A stretch of 64,000 nt of DNA from UBA2965 sp036526135 (GTDB taxonomy: Bacteria > Pseudomonadota > Gammaproteobacteria > Pseudomonadales > Azotimanducaceae). Location of the stretch: contig DATCZA010000011.1 in the NCBI GenBank assembly GCA_036526135.1, positions 1-64,000 of the forward strand, given 5' to 3'. Position numbers and translations under genes: made by a program. The notes beneath the pieces were generated by a model. It was not told the origin of the DNA and did not search any database. It worked only from the letters and a program-made list of their open reading frames with translations. Below are positions 57,971-64,000 of this stretch, in pieces (the first letter of the stretch is position 1; each line of letters starts with the position of its first letter).

Positions 57971-60257
57971 ACGCCGACTCAAACGCCCCCCCATGGGCCA
58001 GCAGATGATCCAGCCCGAGCCCGGCCAGCGCCGCGGCGATGGCCACGCGGCTCGACCCGGGATTACGGCAGGCCAACGCACTGCGGGCCAACGCCTGTGC
58101 CTCACGGATCGATATGCCTCGAATCAGCGCCCTGATACGCGGAAGGCTGTATGCGTTCATGCTCAGCGCCCGATAGCCGAGCCCAAGCAGCACGACCACC
58201 CCGACGGGGTCGGCCGCCATCTCCCCGCAGATCGACAAGCGGATGCCGAGATCTTCGACGCGCCGCGCGATCACGTCGAGGCAGCCGAGCACGCCGGGAT
58301 GAAGGTAGTCGTAGCGGCCGACCACCCGGGGGTTGCCGCGGTCGACGGCGAGCAGGTACTGAGCCAGATCGTTGGAACCGACACAGGCGAAGTCGATCTC
58401 CGGGGCCAGGTCCGGCAGCACGTCGACCACCGCAGGAATTTCGACCATGACGCCCAGCGGAGGCATGCGGATGTCGAGGCCTTCCGCCGTGAGCGCTGCC
58501 GCGACCGTGTTTGCCAGGCGTCTCGCCTCTTGCACTTCGCTTACGTCGCTGATCATCGGGAGCATGATCTGCAGATTGCCAAGGCCATGATCGGCGCGGA
58601 GCATGGCGCGCAGTTGGGAGACCAAGATTGCCGGATTGTCGAGGGCGAAGCGAATGCCCCGCCATCCCAGCGCAGGGTTCTCCTCCTGGGTCGGCAGGTA
58701 AGGCAGCTGCTTGTCACCACCGAGGTCCACGGTGCGAATGGTCACCGGCAACGGATGATAAATCTCGAGCAGCTCGCGATAGGTCGCATACTGCTCAGCC
58801 TCGGTAGGCAGGACGGGGCTCATCAGGAACGGGATTTCCGAGCGATACAGGCCGATGCCTTCCGCGCCCCGCAGCTTGCCCGGCCGGACATCGGCCATGA
58901 GCCCCGTATTCGCCAGCAGAGTGATTCGGCACCCGTCCGTCGTGACGCCCGGGAGATCCTTCTGCGCCAGCAGTTCGTTCTGCAGCTGACGTTCGGAGGC
59001 GACGAGCTCCTCATAGGCCCGCAGCAGCACGCCAGGAGGCTCGAAGATCACCTCGCCGCCATCGCCGTCGACGATCACGGGCATGCCCTCGACGATGTGG
59101 TCAACCGGACCGATCCCGACGACGGCGGGGATGCCCAGCGCCCGGGCAAGCACGGCCGTGTGAGAGTACGAAGAGCCCTGCAGGCAGACGATTCCGGCCA
59201 GCTGCTCGGGCCTGAACGCGCCCACGTCGGCTATCCCCACCGAGCCGCCGAGCAGCACGACGCCCTCGGCATGCTCGGGCGACGGCATGGCGCTGCCCAG
59301 GATCTCCACGAGCAGCTTGTTTCCAACATGGCGCACGTCCTCGGCACGGGCGCTGAGATAGTCGTCTTCGATGGCTTCGAATGCGGCAATGGTCTCATCG
59401 ACCGTCGCGCGAACCGCCGAGAACGCGCTGTGCCCTTCACGCACCCGCCCCGCCGCGGCGGTCACCAGCCGGTCTCCGGACAGCATGGCGTTGTACAGAT
59501 CGAAGAGCTCCAGCACGTCGGGGGCCACATGGGCCTCGAGCTGGGACTTGGCGCGCCCGATCTTCTCTCGGGTCCGCGACACGGCAGTTTCCAGGACGCC
59601 GATCTCCTCTTCGGTGCCGGCAGATTGCGGTTCCTCGACCAGCTGCACGGTCTGCTCGCTGAGCACCAGGTGAACGCGCCCCACAGCCTTGCCGGGCGAC
59701 CCCGACCGCCCGCGCAGCCTGCGCCCGGACGTCGACGCCGGCGCGCGCAGCGGCAGCAGAATGGGTCCAAGCTGGGCGGCTACGGTCACCAGGAAAGAGA
59801 CCTCGTCCTCGCTGAACGCCGAGGGCCGATCGTCCTGCACGATGAGCACGCCGTTGACGGCGCCCAGATGGATGATCGGCACCCCGAGGAAGGCGGGAAA
59901 CGCCTCTTCACCGGACTGCGGGAACAGACGAAAGTCGGGATGGGCCGAAGCATCGGCCAGGTTGAGCGACATCCGGTCCCGGGCGATCCTGCCAACGAGC
60001 CCCTCACCCATCGGCAGCGCGATACGCCCGACGGACTCGGGAGCGAACCCGCAGTTGGCTACCATCCTGAGAGTGTCGTCAAAGCGCTGATACAGGCTGC
60101 AGGCGCCCGCTGCCATGGCGTCACGGACCTGCGAAACCAGCCGCTCGACCTGCTCCTCCACGGTGTGCGCCGAGCTGGCATCGACGAGAATCCGCTGCAG
60201 GAGCTGCAGGGAAACACGGTTCTCGGGCCGCTTACCCCCCATCGTCGGCATCGTCAT
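57933..60257 (-). CDS. ptsP: Phosphoenolpyruvate-protein phosphotransferase PtsP (EI-Ntr)
   Basis: The 774-residue protein starts the nitrogen phosphotransferase chain (PTS-Ntr). It has an N-terminal GAF-type sensor domain (about residues 15-165), then the enzyme I domains. The active histidine is in QGSSYSHTAVLARALGIPAVVG (about residue 364). The C-terminal PEP-binding barrel shows GIGLYRSEIPFLM, IRTVDLGGDKQLPYL and FACVGSNDLAQYLLAVDR. Start ATG at 60257 is the first of three near-adjacent ATGs and is followed by the usual N-terminal helix. The end overlaps hdfR convergently by 38 bp. Its partners NPr and EIIA-Ntr are not in this window. Confidence 0.94.
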   Translation of the reverse strand: MTMPTMGGKRPENRVSLQLLQRILVDASSAHTVEEQVERLVSQVRDAMAAGACSLYQRFDDTLRMVANCGFAPESVGRIALPMGEGLVGRIARDRMSLNLADASAHPDFRLFPQSGEEAFPAFLGVPIIHLGAVNGVLIVQDDRPSAFSEDEVSFLVTVAAQLGPILLPLRAPASTSGRRLRGRSGSPGKAVGRVHLVLSEQTVQLVEEPQSAGTEEEIGVLETAVSRTREKIGRAKSQLEAHVAPDVLELFDLYNAMLSGDRLVTAAAGRVREGHSAFSAVRATVDETIAAFEAIEDDYLSARAEDVRHVGNKLLVEILGSAMPSPEHAEGVVLLGGSVGIADVGAFRPEQLAGIVCLQGSSYSHTAVLARALGIPAVVGIGPVDHIVEGMPVIVDGDGGEVIFEPPGVLLRAYEELVASERQLQNELLAQKDLPGVTTDGCRITLLANTGLMADVRPGKLRGAEGIGLYRSEIPFLMSPVLPTEAEQYATYRELLEIYHPLPVTIRTVDLGGDKQLPYLPTQEENPALGWRGIRFALDNPAILVSQLRAMLRADHGLGNLQIMLPMISDVSEVQEARRLANTVAAALTAEGLDIRMPPLGVMVEIPAVVDVLPDLAPEIDFACVGSNDLAQYLLAVDRGNPRVVGRYDYLHPGVLGCLDVIARRVEDLGIRLSICGEMAADPVGVVVLLGLGYRALSMNAYSLPRIRALIRGISIREAQALARSALACRNPGSSRVAIAAALAGLGLDHLLAHGGAFESASTPALAGSPSRP

Positions 60258-60438
60258 CGCCGGCTCGCGGCGGTCCGCCTGCCGGTTGTCGTCGGCATTG
60301 ATCGGACCTCTTGGCGGCAGCGCCCAGCAATCGCCCGAGGCGCACTCTGAGCGCACGCGCCGCGAACCCATGAGATTCCGGCATGGCCTGCTCGTAAAGC
60401 GTTCTCAGGCCGGCTTCGAGTTTCGAACGATCTTTCAC
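60232..60438 (-). CDS. Possible small protein overlapping the ptsP start
   Basis: A 68-codon frame with a GTG start begins VKDRSKLEAGLRTLYEQAMPE and ends DDDADDGG, overlapping the first 26 bases of ptsP. Its first half has plausible codon use and a helical pattern; the second half is rich in Arg, Gly and Asp, like an out-of-frame read. It could be a short upstream gene coupled to ptsP, or just leader. No family is recognised. Confidence 0.3.
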   Translation of the reverse strand: MKDRSKLEAGLRTLYEQAMPESHGFAARALRVRLGRLLGAAAKRSDQCRRQPAGGPPRAGDDDADDGG

Positions 60439-60482
60439 GGGCGCCTATTTGTCCACGGCTCCATAGACATTAGACTGCGCGC

Positions 60483-61040
60483 GTGAGCCACGAGTCACAG
60501 CGCCGCGTTTCCCTTGCCGACCTCTCCGACGAGGCACTGGCGGCGAGTGCCCGTCACCAATTGCCCGCCGACACTTCGGCCTATGACGAACTGGTCAGGC
60601 GGCACTACGAATCGGTGCGCAGGCTGGCCACGGCGCAGCTCGGCGCTCCCGACGAGGCCGATGCCCTTGCCCAGGACGTCATGCTGCGGGTGTTCTCCGG
60701 CCTGAAGAACTTCCGAGGCGACGCGAAGTTTTCCACCTGGCTGTTCAGGATCGTGGAGAACCTGGCCCGCACCCGGGTCCGACAGCAGATACGGGAACAG
60801 GACAAGCGGGAAGCGCTGGGCATGGCGCAGCACGAGCGGGAGGAAGACGCTCCCGACCAGAGCGACTTTCAGCGCCTGCTGGCCGTGCTTTCTCCGCAAG
60901 AGCGCGCGCTGCTCGCGCTGCGCTTTGTGGAGGACATGGAGCTGCACGAGATCGCGGCCGTGCTAGGACTCAGCTTGAGCGCGACGAAGATGCGCTACTA
61001 CCGCACCCTGGATAAGCTCAAGGACCACATTCCGGGCTGA
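60483..61040 (+). CDS. ECF-like RNA polymerase sigma factor
   Basis: The 185-residue protein has sigma region 2 (DEADALAQDVMLRVFSGLKNFRGDAKFSTWLFRIVENLARTRVRQ, about residues 57-101) and region 4 (LSPQERALLALRFVEDMELHEIAAVLGLSLSATKMRYYRTLDKLK, about 137-181). No regions 1 or 3 are present, so it is an extracytoplasmic-function-type sigma factor. No anti-sigma gene is adjacent. The GTG start at 60483 is needed to keep the full N-terminus; the ribosome site is weak. It is divergent from ptsP and 190 bp upstream of the groEL paralogue on the same strand, which it could control. Confidence 0.9.
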   Translation: MSHESQRRVSLADLSDEALAASARHQLPADTSAYDELVRRHYESVRRLATAQLGAPDEADALAQDVMLRVFSGLKNFRGDAKFSTWLFRIVENLARTRVRQQIREQDKREALGMAQHEREEDAPDQSDFQRLLAVLSPQERALLALRFVEDMELHEIAAVLGLSLSATKMRYYRTLDKLKDHIPG

Positions 61041-61191
61041 TTTTCATCGCCTGCTGTGACTTTTTCGACTGGCCGCGAGTCTGATCTGAAGATTTTTTGC
61101 ACGGCCGGATCCGATCGATGATTACCCGTGAGGAGTCCCTCCTCATAGCACAGGAACTGCGCAACCGACAGGCGGCGGCGAAGTGCGGGCG

Positions 61192-61221
61192 CTCGGTTGC
61201 CGGCCGCAACCGGCAACCGAG
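61192..61221 (+). promoter_or_regulatory. 12-bp perfect stem over the groEL-paralogue ribosome site
   Basis: CTCGGTTGCCGG, a 6-base loop, and CCGGCAACCGAG form a perfect 12-bp stem. Its 3' arm contains the first part (GAG) of the Shine-Dalgarno GAGGA, 7 bases before the ATG at 61231. Folding would hide the ribosome site. A smaller hairpin (about 61,132-61,148, TGAGGA/TCCTCA) lies upstream in the same 190-bp leader. Confidence 0.65.
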
Positions 61222-61230
61222 GAAAACCGC

Positions 61231-62811
61231 ATGAGCGCCAAGCAGATCGTTTTTGCCCATGACGCAAGAGCCCGGCTCAACCGGGGCGTCGACACCTTGG
61301 CCCGGGCCGTCAACGCCACCTTGGGACCTCGGGGACGTAACGTGCTGCTGAGCAAGACCTGGGGCGCACCGACGGTGACCAAGGATGGCGTCACCGTCGC
61401 CAAGGACATCGAGCTGAAGGACCGATTCGAGGACATGGGCGCGCGAATCGTCCGCCAGGCGGCAACGCGGACCGCGGACGAGGCCGGGGACGGCACCACA
61501 ACGGCCACGGTGATCGCTCACTCTCTCTTTCACTGGGGCCGTCGCGCCATTGCGGCAGGATTCAGCCCCGTTGAAATCAAGCGCGGCATCGACCTGGGCG
61601 TGCGCCTGATGACCGATGCCCTGGACGCGATGGCCGTCGAGTGCGAGGCCGGGGACGACATACGCAAGGTGGCCACGATTTCTGCCAACGGCGACGAGGC
61701 CATCGGCGAGCTCATCGCGCAGGCCATGGAGCAGGTGGGTCGCGAGGGTGTGATTACCGTCAAGGACGGCACCGGCATCGACGACCAGCTCGAAGTATCT
61801 GAGGGCATGCAGTTCGATCAGGGTTACCTCTCACCCTACTTCGTCACCAGCACCGAGACCTATGCTGCCGAGCTCGATCGGCCGGTGATCCTGCTGCGGG
61901 ACAAGAAGATCTCCAGCTCCCGCGAACTGCTGCCACTGCTGGAGGCGGTCGCCCGGGCCAACCGCTCGCTGCTCATCGTCGCCGAGACCGTCGAGGCTGA
62001 CGCGCTGGCGACCCTGGTCGTCAACAGGCTGCGCGGCCGCCTGAAGGTTGCCGCAGTCAAAGCGCCGGGCTTCGGTGACCGGCGCAAGGCCATGCTGCAG
62101 GACCTGGCGATCCTCACCGGCGGAAAGGTCATCTCCAGCGACGCGGGATTCAGCCTGGAAAAGGTGGCGCTGGAGGATCTCGGCGAGGCGCAACGGGTAT
62201 TGCTGACCAAAGGGGACACGACGCTCATCGGGGGTCGCGGCGGGACCGACGCTATCGCCGGGCGCATCTCGCAGATCCGTCGCGAGATCGAGGAGTCCAA
62301 GTCCGAGTACGACCGCGAAAAGCTGCAGGAGCGTCTTGCCAAACTGGCAGGCGGCGTGGCGGTGATCAACGTCGGCGGCGCCACGGAAGTCGCCATGAAG
62401 GAGAGGAAGATGCGCGTGGACGACGCGCTCGCTGCTACTCGCGCTGCCGTGGAAGAGGGCGTCGTGCCGGGAGGCGGCGTGGCACTGCTGCGCGCCTCAG
62501 CCGAGCTCGCAAAGGCCGCGCCCCGAAACCAGGACCAGGCAAGCGGCGTGGACGCGCTTCGGCGGGCTGCCGAGGCGCCCCTGCGCCAGATCGTCGCCAA
62601 CGCCGGTCTGCAGCCAGGCGTGGTGCTGAGAAAGATTCAGTCGGAGCAGGGACACTTCGGGTTCAACGCGCAGACCGAAACGTTCGGCGACATGCTGGAA
62701 ATGGGCATACTGGACCCCTGCAAGGTCGTGAAGTCGGCGCTGCACAACGCAGCGTCCGTGGCCGGCATGATGATGTCGACGGAGGCGCTGGTCGCAGACG
62801 CGCCCCGCTAG
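61231..62811 (+). CDS. groEL: Orphan GroEL-type chaperonin paralogue
   Basis: The 526-residue protein is a group I chaperonin (60-kDa heat-shock protein). It has LGPRGRNVLLSKTWGAPTVTKDGVTVAK, the ATP-site GDGTTTATV, VKAPGFGDRRKAMLQDLAILTGG and VEEGVVPGGGVALLRA. It ends in ADAPR and lacks the usual GGM-repeat tail. No groES gene is beside it, and the N-terminus differs from housekeeping GroEL, so it is probably a second copy with a special role. The ATG at 61231 is chosen because the family's N-terminus begins there and GAGGA lies 7 bases upstream. A strong hairpin covers that site. Confidence 0.92.
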   Translation: MSAKQIVFAHDARARLNRGVDTLARAVNATLGPRGRNVLLSKTWGAPTVTKDGVTVAKDIELKDRFEDMGARIVRQAATRTADEAGDGTTTATVIAHSLFHWGRRAIAAGFSPVEIKRGIDLGVRLMTDALDAMAVECEAGDDIRKVATISANGDEAIGELIAQAMEQVGREGVITVKDGTGIDDQLEVSEGMQFDQGYLSPYFVTSTETYAAELDRPVILLRDKKISSSRELLPLLEAVARANRSLLIVAETVEADALATLVVNRLRGRLKVAAVKAPGFGDRRKAMLQDLAILTGGKVISSDAGFSLEKVALEDLGEAQRVLLTKGDTTLIGGRGGTDAIAGRISQIRREIEESKSEYDREKLQERLAKLAGGVAVINVGGATEVAMKERKMRVDDALAATRAAVEEGVVPGGGVALLRASAELAKAAPRNQDQASGVDALRRAAEAPLRQIVANAGLQPGVVLRKIQSEQGHFGFNAQTETFGDMLEMGILDPCKVVKSALHNAASVAGMMMSTEALVADAPR

Positions 62812-62845
62812 AGAGGGCCGCGCTCGGAACACGGTCGGAACGCCG

Positions 62846-63385
62846 TCATTCCGGTGGGGCCTGATTGCCGCCGGTCAGCCGTTTGACGTAGAAGACTTTG
62901 GCGTCACCTGGCGCGTAGAAGTCCGCGAGCTCGGCCGCGCGCAGGTAGCCGCAGGATTCGTAGAAGCTGTGCGTGGGCGCGTAATCGGCACGTCCGGAGG
63001 TCTCCGCAAAAAGCTGGGCACAGCCCGACGCCGCCGCCAGGCTCTCGGCCGCGGCCAGCAGCCGATGACCGACCCCGCGGCCCCGGGCCGCCGCATCCAC
63101 GGCGATCCAGTAAAGGTCGAAGCTCGAGAGCGTCATCTCTATGGGCCCGCCCCAGCAGACGTACCCGATCACCCTTCCGGCGGATTCGGCCACGAGATGC
63201 TCGTAGCCGGAGTCCTTACCCTGCAATGCCGCATCGAAGACTTCCAACGCCACAGCGACTTCGGCATCACTGAAAAATCCCGTCGAGACCAGCACCGAGG
63301 CCACGGGTCCACGGTCGCGTGCCGCCGGCTCCCGCAGATGAACCCAGGCGTCCCCGGGGGGATGCTCTTTGCAGGGTGAGGTCAT
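62846..63385 (-). CDS. GNAT-family N-acetyltransferase
   Basis: The 179-residue protein has the GNAT fold. The acetyl-CoA loop is in YWIAVDAAARGRGVGHRLLAAAESLA (Q/RxxGxG/A motif RGRGVG), and AGRVIGYVCWG and THSFYESCGYLRAAELADFYAPGDAKVFYVKRL are also typical. It probably acetylates a small molecule or protein, unknown which. The gene follows the ATP-grasp gene after 2 bp, and the two may form an operon, as in systems where both modify the same amino-acid-like substrate. That link is inference. Confidence 0.9.
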   Translation of the reverse strand: MTSPCKEHPPGDAWVHLREPAARDRGPVASVLVSTGFFSDAEVAVALEVFDAALQGKDSGYEHLVAESAGRVIGYVCWGGPIEMTLSSFDLYWIAVDAAARGRGVGHRLLAAAESLAAASGCAQLFAETSGRADYAPTHSFYESCGYLRAAELADFYAPGDAKVFYVKRLTGGNQAPPE

Positions 63386-63387
63386 GC

Positions 63388-64000
63388 TCAGTCCGTAGCG
63401 GCCGTCCTGACCAGTCGCCCGACCATCTCCTCCGCCGGGATCCCGGCCGCATCGAGCGCGGCAGCGAAGCCGGCATCGGGCGAGAGACACGGATTCGGGT
63501 TGATCTCCAGAATCCAGGGTCGGCCGTCCTCGTCGACCCGGAAGTCGACGCGGGCGCAGCCGCGCATCGCGAAGCACTCCCAGACCTGCATCCCGAGGGT
63601 TCCAAGCAGGTCGAGCAACCGGGCATCGGCTGCGGGGAAGTCGAAACGCCGCGGGGTCGCATGATACTCGAAGGCGCGGCTCGACCACTTGGCGTCATGC
63701 CCGACGATGCGGGGTTTGCCCGGCGCAAACGCCGAGAAGTCGATCTCCGCCGGAGGCAGCACCTGGGCGGGGCCGGTTTCCGAAGCCAGAAGCGCCACGT
63801 TGAACTCACGCCCGGCAACGTAGCGTTCGGCGAACTGCTGCGCGCCACTGTGCTTTCCGCGTGCGCGGATGCGCCTGGTGAGCTGCCCGGCATCAGCAAC
63901 CTGAACGACCGACTGGTCGTCCAGGCCAAGGGAGGCGTGCTCAAAGCGTGCCTTGACGATGTAGCACCCTGCCCCAGGGAAATCCACCTGGGTCTTCTCA
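63388..64000 (-). CDS. ATP-grasp ligase, D-alanine-D-alanine ligase-like (5' end cut by window)
   Basis: The visible ~200 residues are the C-terminal half of an ATP-grasp enzyme. They show YIVKARFEHASLGLDDQSVV at the ATP-binding loop, AERYVAGREFNVALLA, ARVDFRVDEDGRPWILEINPNPCLSPDAGFAAAL with the metal-binding glutamate and asparagine, and EEMVGRLV at the end. This pattern is typical of D-Ala-D-Ala-ligase-like proteins outside the peptidoglycan cluster. It would join an amino acid or acid to an amine with ATP. The N-terminal half lies beyond the right edge of the window. Confidence 0.88.
   Translation of the reverse strand, partial: EKTQVDFPGAGCYIVKARFEHASLGLDDQSVVQVADAGQLTRRIRARGKHSGAQQFAERYVAGREFNVALLASETGPAQVLPPAEIDFSAFAPGKPRIVGHDAKWSSRAFEYHATPRRFDFPAADARLLDLLGTLGMQVWECFAMRGCARVDFRVDEDGRPWILEINPNPCLSPDAGFAAALDAAGIPAEEMVGRLVRTAATD

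Overview
The window is a stretch of GC-rich proteobacterial chromosome with about 45 protein genes, most with G or C at third codon positions. The HexR-controlled Entner-Doudoroff cluster, HexR- and NagR-type operator sequences, an HdfR-like regulator, a PtsP (EI-Ntr) protein and a TonB-dependent receptor together point to a Gammaproteobacterium, probably a free-living aquatic heterotroph. I saw no tRNA, rRNA, CRISPR array, insertion sequence or phage gene. Both window ends cut through genes.

Region 1 (1-20,000) is a catabolic accessory block. It holds an amidohydrolase (truncated by the window edge), a glutathione transferase-like protein, an SDR/SnoaL-like mini-operon, a flavin monooxygenase of the acyl-CoA dehydrogenase fold, a TonB-dependent receptor, a TPR-sulfotransferase, a luciferase-like oxidoreductase, two tandem EthD-like proteins, a carotenoid/lignostilbene-type oxygenase, a YcaQ-like DNA glycosylase, a membrane-anchored ferredoxin-type aldo/keto reductase, a Baeyer-Villiger-type monooxygenase and an acyl-CoA dehydrogenase. 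The set suggests use of hydrophobic or terpenoid/aromatic compounds, but no full pathway is present. Two genes here are broken by internal deletions: a SnoaL-like gene (2484-2890) and a hybrid histidine kinase reduced to three motifs (13488-13955).

Region 2 (20,000-34,600) is a beta-glucoside and central sugar module on facing strands. The minus strand carries a GH2-like hydrolase, a GH3 beta-glucosidase, a LacI regulator, a GPH-type sugar transporter, and eda, edd, pgl and zwf. The plus strand carries hexR, a pyruvate kinase remnant and two tandem GAPDH genes. Near-identical LacI-family operators precede the GH3 gene and the transporter gene. A perfect HexR box covers the hexR start codon, and a weaker copy precedes zwf. 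The first GAPDH lacks the catalytic cysteine, while the second is intact.

Region 3 (34,787-56,724) is the most unusual part: an 11-gene, 22-kb co-directional cluster. It encodes an exported coiled-coil protein, three TPR proteins (two of them lipoproteins), a small exported protein, a TolQ/ExbB proton-channel subunit, two different TolR/ExbD subunits, a TonB-like AgmX/PglI-type transducer, a 2,174-residue DUF11-repeat protein, and a 1,709-residue protein with three OmpA-like domains and a C-terminal outer-membrane beta-barrel. I read it as a dedicated proton-driven trans-envelope machine, analogous to Tol-Pal, Ton or the Agl-Glt gliding motor, with a giant surface or periplasmic filament protein and its own outer-membrane anchor. 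Its function is not known to me.

Region 4 (56,725-64,000) holds housekeeping and stress genes: a small acidic protein divergent from an HdfR-like LysR regulator, ptsP convergent with that regulator, an ECF-like sigma factor, an orphan groEL paralogue whose Shine-Dalgarno sequence lies in a 12-bp stem, a GNAT acetyltransferase and a truncated ATP-grasp protein.
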